Shown here one piece after another: positions 30,991 to 41,790 of a stretch of DNA of 64,000 nucleotides (position 1 is the stretch's first letter; each line of letters opens with the position of its first letter). The DNA lies in assembly GCA_944548615.1 (NCBI GenBank), contig OX155963.1:20020261-20084260 (forward strand), written 5' to 3'. The DNA is from Micropterix aruncella. Its lineage: Eukaryota > Arthropoda > Insecta > Lepidoptera > Micropterigidae. The notes below the pieces were generated by a model. It did no database searches. It had not been told where the DNA came from and worked only from the letters and a program-made list of their open reading frames with translations. The position numbers and the translations under genes were made by a program.

Positions 30991-32120
30991 AGCGGTAAAG
31001 GGTAATAATTGCCCGTATTCCGTTTCTTGCCAGCTTACACTAAGCTGGTCATAAAAAATAGGAACTTTAGGCCCGTCGTTATTTTGTTGATATTCTGCTT
31101 CATCAAAATTAAGAACCGGTCTTAAATCTTAAAATTTTCCGATTTGTCTATGACCGTTCTAAAGCGGGGTCCTAATTTTGACAGCTCGGTCAATGGCTCA
31201 CCCGCCCACCGTCGTCTCGTCGCCGCACGCTCAGTGTCGCCCCGTTTTCCTTTGTATTAAAATATACAAATATAAAAGGCATTTTTATCATACAATATAT
31301 AAGGCTAAAAAAATATATGTACTAGGCTTTTTATCATAATCTACAAAAAATATTGAAACTCGATTTTCAGAGCAAAACGATTAGAGATTAACGATTACAA
31401 ACGATAATCGGCGCTCATCGTCCATTCTTCGATTTAGAAGCCAATCCTAAGCAAACATCTTTGAAATCGCGACAAAAAAATCTTCGAAATCACGAGAGAC
31501 ACAAGAGCTACACGTTGTCAGACAGACTGTTCGATTTAGACGTTCTTAGTTAAGACCCCGACCAAGAACCATCCGCCATGAAAAAAACGGAATACGAAAA
31601 AGGGTCCAGCCGGTGCTTACCATCAATTTAAGAGCCTGATAGCCTCTTCATAAGCACGCTCTAGTTAGGACCCATGAAAGGGAATACCAAAAAGTCAGTT
31701 CATAATTAAGCGTCATTTTAGCGCATTTTTAGACCCCAAGTTAGGCACCTATCAGAAAAGGCCAATATGTATTGTATATCCGCTGTTCCATCGAGCACAA
31801 AGTAATATATCAAATTTCTAATAATTGTCATTTTGTAGCTACTTTCCTTTAATACACCCTCTCCTTATATTGGTAAAGAACAGCGATGGTATTTAGGTGG
31901 AAACATATATACTGAAAAAGAATTTTTAAAAAATCTGGAAGTACACGATTTTCTTCTTGTAATTCAGATATAATATTCAATGTTTCAACATTGAACCCGG
32001 TAACAATATTCTAGTTTAGTAATAAAGACATTGATTTCGAACCTGTTTATTGTTTAATTTTGACTTCCAATATTGATGTGTATGTGACCTACTAGAGAGT
32101 TAACTACCGTTGCATGTGCC
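30968..32120 (+). repeat. Tandem block, unit 2, interrupted
   Basis: Begins GGCCACGGAAACGGAAATTA and GGAGCGGTAAAGGGTAATAA (to about 31,015), then resumes at about 31,755 with AATATGTATTGTATATCCGC and runs to TGCATGTGCCCATGGAATCG. The roughly 740 bases between are not present in units 1 or 3 and are read as an insertion of unknown type. Confidence 0.65.
31016..31754. other. Insert of unknown type within tandem unit 2
   Basis: No terminal repeats or coding frame recognised. It includes an inverted-looking pair CCAGCTTACACTAAGCTGG (31,030-31,048) near its left edge and repeated words AATCGCGACAAAAAAATCTT and CGAAATCACGAGAGAC. A GC-richer segment lies at 31,190-31,245. Confidence 0.3.
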
Positions 32121-32263
32121 CATGGAATCGGAAATAATATGTATTAAATATCTGCTATTATCGAGAACAAAATAATACATAAAATCTCTAATTATCATTT
32201 TATAGCAAATTTTCTTTTACACACCCTTTCCTAATATTGTTAAAGAGCAGCGATGATATTTAG

Positions 32264-32379
32264 CCATGGAATTACTAAAAAGTGCCAGAATCGAAATGAA
32301 TTATATTTTAGAATGGTTACAATTTCGTAACTATGTATAATCATAATGTGTGTTTTCCTGAATAAATAAATAAATATAT
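32264..32379 (+). mobile_element. Short A-tailed retroposon insertion
   Basis: 116 bp starting CCATGGAATTACTAAAAAGT and ending AATAAATAAATAAATAT, flanked on both sides by ATATTTAG (32,256-32,263 and 32,380-32,387), an 8-bp target duplication. The host sequence (GATATTTAG then GTGGAAACAT) continues as in units 1 and 2. Either a short SINE or the extreme 3' end of a LINE. Confidence 0.75.
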
Positions 32380-32489
32380 ATATTTAGGTGGAAACATATG
32401 CACTGAATAAGGATTTCAGTAGGTATTGTATGAAATTACAAAATTTTCTTTTTGTAATTTAGATAACTAGTTGAATATTACTCGGTGTT

Positions 32490-32875
32490 AACGAGGTGGC
32501 GTTCATGGCGATCGGTTGAACGGTATAGAAGTTGATGTGCTGCAGCGCCATCTAGTGGCGAGCTACAACAAAGTGGAATATCCCCATGTATACCAATTTT
32601 CATGGCGATTCGCTGAATGGTACAGAAGTTGATGTACTGCAACGCCATCTAGTGGCAAGTTACAAGAAAGTGGATAGCGCAAAAAAATTATCCGGGCTCA
32701 AATACCTACCCAAATACCAATTTTCATAGTGATCGGTTGGACGATATAGAAGTTGTGTTGCAGCGCCATCTAGTTGCGAGTTGCAATAAAGTGGATAGCA
32801 TAAAAACCTTCTCCATGAAAAAATACGTATGTGTGCCAACTTTCATAGTGAACGGTTAAATAGTGTTAAGCACAA
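32490..32875 (-). repeat. Tandem array with CTCF-like motif (cluster 2)
   Basis: Inverted counterpart of 13,475-13,800. Motifs GCAGCGCCATCTAGTGG at 32,542-32,558, GCAACGCCATCTAGTGG at 32,639-32,655 and GCAGCGCCATCTAGTTG at 32,760-32,775. Between them run GGCGATCGGTTGAACGGTAT, GAAGTTGATGT and TACCAATTTTCATGGCGAT, so whole units and not only the motif are conserved. Confidence 0.85.
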
Positions 32876-33050
32876 TTATACAAACACCTAATTTTATATA
32901 GTTGTATATAAACTATAATGATATTCTTGTTCAGTAATAAAAACATTGATTTCGTAACTGTTTGTTGTTTAATTTTGCCTTGCAATATTGGCGTGTGTGT
33001 GACACATCTCACGCGCCTACTTATGTTTTTTTTTTAGCAGCCCTACTTAA

Positions 33051-33653
33051 GGGGGAGCCTGGTTTAAAAGGGCAAAAAAGTTTTCATGTTTAAAAAAAAA
33101 ATAAGTTGAAATCTTATCATGAATCTTTTTACCTGGAATAGCTGATTAGTCTCAAATTTCAGTAAGTTTAAAAAAAATACTACCTTTCTTTGAAAAAAGC
33201 TTTGAGCGCGTTTTTCTCAAAACCATATTATTTAGTTTTGCGCCGGTGAAAAAAAACTACTTGAAGAATCGAGCTGTTCCATAAAAAAATTATTAAGTGT
33301 GTACGAAAATTGATTTTATTTTGGTCAATCATTGAAAAATTATCAAAAATTATAGGTTTTAGTTATTTTTTTAAATTCATCTGGCAACGTATTTTTTTAA
33401 AGTCATCAATACATATTTAACAATTAATATCTTACTTATTTTTATTGTTTCAGACAAAATTACGCTCGTTATTACCGGGGCAAGCAGATACCGCAATTTG
33501 CCATCTCAAAAATAGTTTTTTTGTTACTATTACAAATTTTATTTTGTCTTTCAAATGTTAATGAAAATGATGTAACTCATGAATATATTTCAACTTTAGG
33601 TAAAAAATAAATCATGAAAAACATATATTTTTTGGCCTTCTAAACCAGGCCCC
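33051..33653. mobile_element. TTAA-flanked MITE
   Basis: 603 bp bounded by TTAA at 33,047-33,050 and 33,654-33,657. Ends are inverted: GGGGGAGCCTGGTTTAAAAG at the left and CTAAACCAGGCCCC at the right, with further symmetry CAAAAAAG and TTTTTTGG. Interior AT-rich, no frame. TTAA targeting is characteristic of the piggyBac superfamily, although the terminal CCC usual for that family is not seen, so the superfamily is an inference. An uninterrupted copy of the target lies in tandem unit 1 at 30,931-30,950. Confidence 0.85.
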
Positions 33654-33657
33654 TTAA

Positions 33658-34145
33658 GAATTGACAGTTAAGAGTTATACTGACATTGCTAGGATTATTA
33701 GTCGAAATGTGCTGATTACATAATCTCGTATTTATGATTTTATTCCACGCCATCTCTACCATTGATAGACTCATAAAACCCAGTCCCTAAGCCCCGCAAA
33801 GCCCTCTAACGATAATGAAGCCATCGTAAAAAGTCCTCGTTGGGCACGATAATGTGAGCAAAGCTGATCTTAGATAATCCCCAGCTCGATGATTGGGCCC
33901 AAAAGCGATGTAAATTTCATATTAATATAGCAGCCACGAACTGGAGCGTCGTATAAATAAGGTGATATTGGCTAAACCACATGCTATTCTGGGATAGACA
34001 ACGTAAATAACGTGAAGTAGAATTAATAGTTTACCGCTTGCCTATATTTATATTGAAATTATATCTCCGAAATAAGGCATACAACGTAGATAGCTTATCC
34101 TTTACATCGCTGAGGTGGTTACGCCAATTCAACTTATCGTCTATA
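33658..34145. other. Unique-looking sequence, no gene recognised
   Basis: Continues tandem unit 3 for a few tens of bases (GAATTGACAGTTAAGAG), then mixed-composition DNA (33,730-34,000) with no similarity to the window's repeats. Includes GGGCACGATAATGTGAGC and CATATTAATATAGCAGCC. Possibly host regulatory DNA. Confidence 0.35.
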
Positions 34146-34147
34146 TC

Positions 34148-34270
34148 AGTGATTCCTAAAGTGGTCTATATCGACCCCCAGGGCTCCATTTCGAATTGCA
34201 GGGGGTCCATGTTAGTAGACATCGTTATAAACATTAAGGCGTTCGTAAATGTCTTATTACACCTAAAACA
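34148..34270 (+). mobile_element. Possible left end of a hAT-like element
   Basis: CAGTGATTCCTAAAGTGGTC followed by GACCCCCAGGGCTCC resembles hAT ends (CAGTG-TTCCCAAAGTGG type). No matching right end was found, so the element is truncated or the match is chance. Confidence 0.4.
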
Positions 34271-34689
34271 GATTCTGTGTACAACATAGTATTTTAAAGT
34301 TATATTAATCGCAATAAACAAACACGAGCGTCTCAGGCGTCATGGAAGAAAATCAACGCACAACTCAAATTGTCACACTAGTCGATTAAGGAGGCCAGCT
34401 CACATGACTAACGAGGGAAAGTGCGAGCGAGATATGTGAGTAAATTGCTCTTTAACGGGTATCTGTGCGAGCGAGTACAATAGACGCATCATACAAATGA
34501 CCAAGCGAGACTGTGCTACATGTGCAGTTTTGTGTGGATTTCTCAAACGCTTCGTATTAAAGGTCGTGGTCGCTTAGAAATTAATGCGCAACGTTCAAAA
34601 TTTAGGTACTTTTAAATTTTTTACGACTATCCACTTTACCAAAAACTTTATAACCTATAACCGTGAGCGATTAGTACTGCACCAGCTGT

Positions 34690-34800
34690 CAAAAACATAT
34701 AATTAGAAGGCAGGGGGTCTACGGGAGACAAAAAAAGCGTCCTTTGCCTGCCTACCCTTGGGATCGGTTGGCCAACGAGTTGTTTCAAGAGTTTCTGACG
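34690..34800. repeat. Short fragment related to diverged family C
   Basis: GGGATCGGTTGGCCAACGAG followed by TTGTTTCAAGAGT resembles GATCGGGTGGCCAACGAGAC and GTGTTTCAAGCGT at 62,795-62,826 in the diverged family C copy. Only about 45 bases are shared. Confidence 0.4.
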
Positions 34801-35943
34801 TTATGTCATCGTATTTGCCGCAGCTTATGGCGTAGATTGACATAGTAGTATTCCAGTTTTAACATTTTGTATATTTAATTGAAAAAACAACTCGCAACAT
34901 ATCTAACTAAGAAACCAATGAAATAGATTAAAAATATTTTTGTAATTTTAAAAATAGTAATAATAATTTGCAGGAAACTTAAATAGGAAAAAAATAAAAT
35001 GAAATTATTTAAAAGCATCATTCTGAGGGACCTTTAGATTATATTTATGTTAAAATTTTGCAGCGTATCGTTTTTGGTGTCTCCCTCTGACCTGTTGATA
35101 ACGATATTTTAATTTTACTATGCATATGGTTGCTTAGTATATTATAGTAGCCTTCGTCAACTATCCCCGACAAAATTGCCGATATCATCTGAGAGACACA
35201 GCGGCAATCGATACTCTCACATTAAGCAAAAGAGCATCGTCGAATGATGCGATATGGACCAGGTACATTGTTGTCAACATGCTACCTTCTGAGATATTTG
35301 AGTTGCACCAACCTACTCGTGTGCCTACCAGTCTCGGTCTCCCCTAAACATTTGTTTTTTTTATATATCTTTGTTCTTCTATTGTTCTTCTAATTGTTCT
35401 CTATTAACTATGCTGTCAATTTAGCCGAAGTTTTAAAAAATCATATTCCCCTCAGCTGGGACCCTTTTAAACGCATATTCCCCCCCCCCCCCCTCCTCCC
35501 ATTGGACTTTAGATTTCGGTTAAGGAGAGTAAAGGCAGATCTCACGAATATTCTAATAAATTATTCCCGCCCATCAAAGAATACGTAGCTATAAAAAACG
35601 AGTAAAAAAAGTAAAAAACGAGGTTGAATTTCCATTGCGCCCGGGGGATAGCCGTGGCACTCGAGACGCTCGAGAGAGTCAACATCGCGAAATCCTCCCG
35701 AGAAATTCGCTTCGAATATGACGGTGAATTGAAATAGGGGGGGATTTATTTCGATAAAGGTATTGTCGAATCTCATTTATTTATTCATCTCGTCAAATGT
35801 TAAGTAAGTAATGTTTTTATAGCACAATAAAGGTATTATATTCTATTCTATTATATTCTAGAAACCATTAGAATTACGCCGTACGCTGACCTTTGTACGG
35901 ATCGGCAAGAACGAGTTACCATCAGCAGCGTTATTTTATTTGA
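34801..35943. other. No gene recognised; C-rich run and a retroposon-like tail
   Basis: A run of C bases at 35,480-35,493. From about 35,810 to 35,862 AATAAAGGTATTATATTCTA followed by TTCTATTATATTCTA looks like the polyadenylation hexamer and oligomeric tail of an insect LINE; upstream 35,640-35,780 may be its UTR. No coding part recognised. Confidence 0.35.
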
Positions 35944-36117
35944 AACTAGCTGACCCAACAGACGATGTGCTGTCCAAATGTCAATAAATTTGTTTGTGAT
36001 TATTTTGTGAATTTGTGAAATGGAATACGTAATATGTATATGTAAACAAAGTAAAAAATCTGTTGTGTCACACCAAGACTTTCCCGGCAATCAGACAAAA
36101 CCCACGTCAAACTTCTT

Positions 36118-36215
36118 AACACCCCCAACCCCTTCCCCTAAACTCCACCCCCCCTTAACTCACCCCGCCCTCAACCTCTACCCCCCGTCCAAACTCCACC
36201 CCCCCCCCCTAATTC
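36118..36215. repeat. C-rich imperfect tandem tract
   Basis: Repeated CCCCCTAAACTCCACCCC-like words (for example CCCCTAAACTCCACCCCCCC and CCGTCCAAACTCCACCCC). The complementary strand is G-rich with many G runs and could form quadruplexes. Confidence 0.75.
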
Positions 36216-36600
36216 TCCAAACGATCAATTTGAATTGCTGCAAAGCTTTGGCCACTGCACATTTCTTCTAATGGTTGCAAGTTGCCGTTGATTTGAATAT
36301 TCAACGGCAACTTAAGTGTTGAATGAGCTATTCGACCGCCTTCCAACAACGCAGCTGCAATTCCTGATGAAGCAACTGGAAGTGAAATTTCATTCTGCAA
36401 GCGAATCGTTGCCTAAATCAATGCGATAAAAAAAAAACCAGTTCCACCGGGAGCGTCCAAGAAGAAAATCCCTTTTGTTCCATCGTCCACAACTTTCATG
36501 AGTGTCGTTTGCAGATTTTTGTTGCCGATTTAACAGCGGAACATTCATTCGAACTGATTCTCACAATGCATCGCAATCATATTGTTTCATCTCTTCTATA
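36205..36600 (-). pseudogene. Helitron Pif1-like helicase, relic
   Basis: The minus strand encodes the motif I-Ia region of the helicase that Helitron rolling-circle transposons use to unwind donor DNA. Landmarks: TTLMKVVDDG, then FLDAPGGTG (Walker A, about 36,450-36,475), then NEISLPVASSGIAAALLEGG and AHSTLKLPL. The lysine that binds ATP after GGTG is replaced by phenylalanines encoded by a run of T (minus strand), and a TAG stop follows eight or so codons later. Upstream reading (36,600-36,480) is shifted. The Rep domain and the remaining helicase motifs are absent. Identity is strong, function is lost. Confidence 0.8.
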
Positions 36601-37092
36601 GATGCGTCGTGCCTCGGACGATTGGGCGCAAAATACAGATCAATACCGAAATAAATAAATTGGAGTATAAATAAAATAACTACATTTGTCGGCCAGATCG
36701 TGAAACAACACAAAAGTAGAAAAATGTAATTTTATTTTAATTTGCGCTGGAATGCGTTTTACCGGAATTTCTCAAGAACTTCCAGATTTTTTTCAATTTA
36801 ATACATTTGATTGAAATATTTTCATCCCACGAGCATAGCGATAAAAAAACACCTAATATGTCGGTCCTATTAAAAAAAGAATTACGGATATTCATCGTTC
36901 GAATCGTAAGTAGAAAAACAGCATTTACAGTTTTTCCCGAATTTTCCAATTTGCCAGGCAACTTTTCTAATTTTCCTTTCCGTTAGAGCCTTATATGGAC
37001 TATTACGAACATTAAAAAAATGCCAAATCGGTTCAGCCGTTACACCTAATATGCGGTTACCAACGAACAGCACTTCATTTTTATTTATATAG

Positions 37093-38334
<1,242 letters not shown>

Positions 38335-38515
38335 ATCCACTGTCTACTGATGAATTTTCAGCTTTTCCACTTTGGGGGTACTAATTAAAAGCACACCTTT
38401 CCTAGTACACCAGCGCCAGGTGTCCCGGAGTCTGGCCTGCTGACTCTACCCCAACATTCTTTGTACAAAATACTGTCTGATCTAAAATGTATCAGCTTTT
38501 ACAATGAGGCCGGAA
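38335..38515. mobile_element. Foldback MITE family E, half copy (right-hand type)
   Basis: CTACTGATGAATTTTCAGCT, GGGGGTACTAATTAAAAGCA, TAGTACACCAGCGCCAGGTG, CAAAATACTGTCTGATCT and ATCAGCTTTTACAATG correspond to one half of the element at 21.4 kb. Confidence 0.75.
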
Positions 38516-38625
38516 ATTTTCAAATAACCCTCGTACGTCTTCATCTCGAAAAATATTTTTTGCACGTTCATAATACTTTCCCTCCTCGCCGATCAGTGGG
38601 CCGGGAAAGTAAAAGGTTAAAGAAG
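38516..38625. repeat. Fragment with paired TACTTTCCC / GGGAAAGTA words
   Basis: TCGTACGTCTTCATCTCG then TTCATAATACTTTCCCTCCT and GGGCCGGGAAAGTAAAAG. The GGGAAAGTA end is shared with the 'CATCCGATTG' repeat at 23.84 kb, so this may be a terminal fragment of that family. Confidence 0.4.
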
Positions 38626-38939
38626 AAAATAAAATACCGAAGATATTTTTCGAAAACAGTTCAACATCGACTGTCGTAAACGAAACATCGATTGCACCGA
38701 ATAAATCGAGTACAACCGAGCCGCGTCATTAGGGAGGATTCTTTTAATGCTTGCGGATAGAACGATGCTCTAGCGAAGCGTCCGCCTCATCTGACTTCAT
38801 TACGTGCACGCTGGTATTTCGGTTCAAACTCAGAGTGCGCGACGAGACGGGATCGATTGATTGGAGGTAAATATTTCTCTATCGTTGTCTGGGGGAACGA
38901 GAAGTGGGAACATTGTTACATTGTTACATTGTAAGCTAA

Positions 38940-39135
38940 AATTATTCCAAGAGCCAGCGACAAAAAAGTGCAAGCGTTTTGGAAAAGCTGATACTTTCAG
39001 ATCAGAGAGTATTTTAGCGGGAGAGTCAGCAGTCCAGATTCCGTAACACCTGATGCTGACGTACTAGGAAAAGTGTAATTTTAATTAGTACCCCTAAATG
39101 TTTTGAAGAAGCTGAAAATTCATCAGTAGACAGGG
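38940..39135. mobile_element. Foldback MITE family E, half copy (left-hand type)
   Basis: GAGCCAGCGACAAAAAAGTG, TTTTGGAAAAGCTGATACTT, CAGATCAGAGAGTATTTTAG, GTCAGCAGTCCAGATTCCG, GATGCTGACGTACTAGG, AATTAGTACCCCTAAATG and AATTCATCAGTAGACA. It is inverted relative to the half at 38.3 kb, with about 420 bp of unrelated DNA between, so the pair may be one element carrying an insertion at its centre. Confidence 0.75.
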
Positions 39136-40149
39136 AATACAATAAAAAAAACTTGAAACATATGGTCAGACTGCTTCATAATCGAATGCGTGGCGTCAGC
39201 ATCTCCATACATGTCACGCATCGGCCTATGATGCGTCGGTCTACTGTGCCGCGCAATATGATGATCGCAACGACGCAATATAATTATATGATCGCAATGT
39301 AACGGCAAACGAAATGGAGCTGGGTGATATTTTTTTACCCGTTTAATTTTTCTTGTGATATGTATTATATTAAATTCACGTATGTTCATATGAGTTATCT
39401 TAAACGGTCGTACAAAAAAACAAAAGCGATCGTCCCCTTGACCTACCTTTATAATTAGATAACATTTTTACCCTTTATGACTCTCGGGCCGCAGGCGGTG
39501 CGGGCATTGATTATATAGTAATAGATTTCTCGACTCCGTTTTGGAAACCCTTCTGAAACGGTAAAATGCATTCGGCGGTGATAGCATTAAACACCAAACT
39601 AATAGCAATTTATTTGGCTATCTATAACGATATTGATAAAGAATGGTTTTTTATAAATTGACTCCTTATAAAAACCCAAAAATATAGCTAATGATAACTA
39701 TAATAACATTCAATTACTAGTGCTATCTATCCCATTTTTTTATATAGGCTGATTGCATTACAGAAATAATACTGAGATATAGAATGCCACTTTTTTTAAT
39801 AATATTATTCAGTATAAGAAATAGATTTTGGCAAAAACAAAAATATAAATAATGCAATAATATTTTATATAACTTTTTTTTTTGCGAAGTAGATAAAATG
39901 GCATTTGTATGGATTTTATCACCCCACTAGATTTGTTATATCTGCTCTGGGGTGATAGTATTAAAACCATAGTGACTTTTTAAATATATATATTCAATCG
40001 CTCATTCATATATTAGTCGATCTGAATATTAAAGTGCGTAATTATTGCGCATTAAAACCTGTATACCTAATTAAAAATTAACATCTTTATGTAAATAATA
40101 TTAAAATAAGTTAACAGTGAAAACTATTTTTTTAAGCAACCTTTTATTA
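39136..40149. other. No gene recognised
   Basis: AT-rich. The block 39,690-39,745 (AACATTCAATTACTAGTGCT) matches 58,900-58,950 (AACATTCAATTATTAGTTTC) for about 55 bases, a small dispersed repeat. GGGTGATAT/GGTGATAGCATTAAA (39,575) recurs as GGTGATAGTATTAAAACC (39,951). Confidence 0.35.
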
Positions 40150-40154
40150 AAATG

Positions 40155-40540
40155 CTCTGAAACGAGCCAACCTTGGGTGCAGCAGCTATGTCATAGTGAA
40201 ACTAAGAAAGGGCTATCATAATTGAATGCGTAAACAAAATTTCGTTTCTGTGCTGTTGACCGTTAAGGAGTCCCCTCGTTGGAAGCCAACCCTGGCTGCA
40301 GCAGCCCTGTGGCGGTGAAACTTATAACGGGCTATCGTAATTGGATGCGTATACAAAAAATCGTTTCTGTGCTGTTGACCGTTGAGGAGCTCCTCGTCGG
40401 GGGCCAACCGTGGACGCATCTGCCATGTCATAGTGAAATTTAGAACGGGCTATCGTCATTGAATGCGTATACAAAATTGTGTGTCTGTGCTGTTGACCGT
40501 GGAAGAGTACCCTCGTCGGGAGCCGATCCTGGGTCATCGG
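40155..40540 (+). repeat. Tandem array, period about 119 bp
   Basis: Three full units plus a stub. Each unit has GAGCCAACC-TGGGTGCAGC, CTATGTCATAGTGAAAC, GGGCTATCGTAATTGAATGC, ACAAAA-TCGTTTCTGTGCT and GTTGACCGTTGAGGAG-CCC. Unit starts lie near 40,162, 40,282, 40,402 and 40,520. The minus-strand open frames of 71 codons come from the repeat. Pairwise divergence is clearly above 10 percent by eye. Confidence 0.85.
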
Positions 40541-40734
40541 AACTGAACCAACATGTAAAATTTCAACTTCATAGGATAATAGAAAGAGGTTTTGATTCAG
40601 TTTGTAAAATTTGACTTAAACAAACATACTAACAAACATTGCAAGGTAATTAAAAGCTTGTAATAATAAGAGCTATGATTTAAAAATTCGATTGTTATTA
40701 TATTATTATTTTACACAGTAAATACGTGTTTAGA

Positions 40735-41030
40735 GCGCCATCTACAGTGCGCCGCCACTGTAGAAAGTTATACCAAGAAAGTCGCCATATTGAAAATAAT
40801 AATAAATGATTAATACATTTTTTGAAAGTAGTAGGACGTTGAGAAATCGAATGATGCTATATAATCAACAATGCGGTCAGGCACGTCCGGTGACTGCCAA
40901 ATGTCATGTCCATAGCTACCCATTTAGCTGAAAAAATCGACGGTGGCAAATGTCCAGACAGACGGAGGTAGAGCGTAGTCTCACTAATAGGGTTACGTTT
41001 GCACGCTTTGGTACGGAACCCTACAAATTA
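40735..41030 (-). repeat. Lepidopteran GGGTTCCGTACC-type repeat fragment
   Basis: The minus strand starts TGTAGGGTTCCGTACCAAAG and runs through GTAACCCTATTAGTGAGAC, CTCCGTCTGTCTGGACATTT, TCGATTTTTTCAGCTAAATG and GGTAGCTATGGACATGACAT. The GGGTTCCGTACC start is very common in moth and butterfly repeats. A further word GAGCGCCATCTACAGTGCG at 40,735 is weakly CTCF-like. Confidence 0.6.
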
Positions 41031-41269
41031 AAATAAAAGGCGGTAAAGTTTAGCTGTTTAATCGGTGAGGGGTGTGTTCGTGAAGCATTCTCAATGACTT
41101 TCCGATTTCGCATTAAATGGGGACGAGGCCTTTGCTGCACGGATGCTTTGATTGCTAATGGAATTACTTATTCGTTTACTTGCCCAGGTTTCTCTGCAAT
41201 AAATCTACAACGTATGCAGTGTAACCTTTTCACGCGTCTGTGTTAATTGTTTTCTTTTTACGTACATTT

Positions 41270-41790
41270 TTTACTTTCACGGCCTAAGAGAAAGTATTGT
41301 GAACGCGCTAAGAAAAACCTTTGAGATAAAAACGAAAATATCCATTTTGCATTATCCCCCCCTGAGACGCCGGTAGCTCCGTAACATCCCTTGCGGGACC
41401 AACGGCGGACTCCCCCAATTTCCAGGTTATAATTTTTTATATGTCAAATGCGATCATTTTGCAGTATTTTTTTTTATGATCCGTATAGTGGTTTTCAAGT
41501 TATGGTCGTTTGTATCAAGGTCGGTCGACTCGCGCCGATTTTACGCGCGAAAATGTCGCGCGCAAAAGTGATAGCTGAATTTTTACTTCGCGAGAGGAGG
41601 GGTGAACATTTCTAGACTGAAGTCTGTCTGTGATTCTATGTGTGTATTTGTGTGAGTATTCCTCCACGATAGTGCTCAAACGCTTCATCCGATTGGGCTG
41701 AAATTTGGCATGCAGGCATCATTCGGTCATGGCAAGAGTTGAAAAGATTGTAGTTCAAAATGGATCCACCAGAGGGCGCGCTAGTCATAC
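41270..41790 (+). repeat. Dispersed repeat with 'CATCCGATTG' core, copy 3
   Basis: TTACTTTCACGGCCTAAGAG and AAAGTATTGTGAACGCGC at 41,270-41,310 give one end. After an insert-like stretch, 41,625-41,760 reads CTGTGTGTATTTGTGTGAGT-like text, TATTCCTCCACGATAGTGCT, CAAACGCTTCATCCGATTGG, GCTGAAATTTGGCATGCAGG and GGTCATGGCAAGAGTTGAAA. It continues with TGGATCCACCAGAGGGCGCG. Orientation is opposite to the other two copies. Confidence 0.65.

Larger units (their letters stand above)
32110..33050 (+). repeat. Tandem block, unit 3, with nested insertions
   Basis: Follows unit 2 directly (CATGGAATCGGAAATAATATG). It is interrupted at 32,264-32,379 by a short A-tailed element and at about 32,485-32,920 by the CTCF-motif array, and is cut at its TTAA by a MITE at 33,051. 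Landmarks between the inserts are GTGGAAACATATGCACTGAA, GTAATAAAAACATTGATTTC and TTGCCTTGCAATATTGGCGT. Confidence 0.7.
35944..37092 (+). mobile_element. 'CTAGCTGACCC' repeat unit containing a Helitron helicase relic
   Basis: Begins ACTAGCTGACCC and ends ATCGGTTCAGCCGTTA ... TTTTTATTTATATAG just before another ACTAGCTG at 37,093. Between them is C-rich simple DNA (36,118-36,215) and a degraded helicase gene on the minus strand. Start and end wording match a widespread class of insect repeat; the second unit follows head to tail. Confidence 0.5.

Noticed and set aside
40155..40540. CRISPR-like array
   Set aside because: Direct tandem units of 119 bp with diverged sequence and no unique spacers, in a eukaryotic genome.
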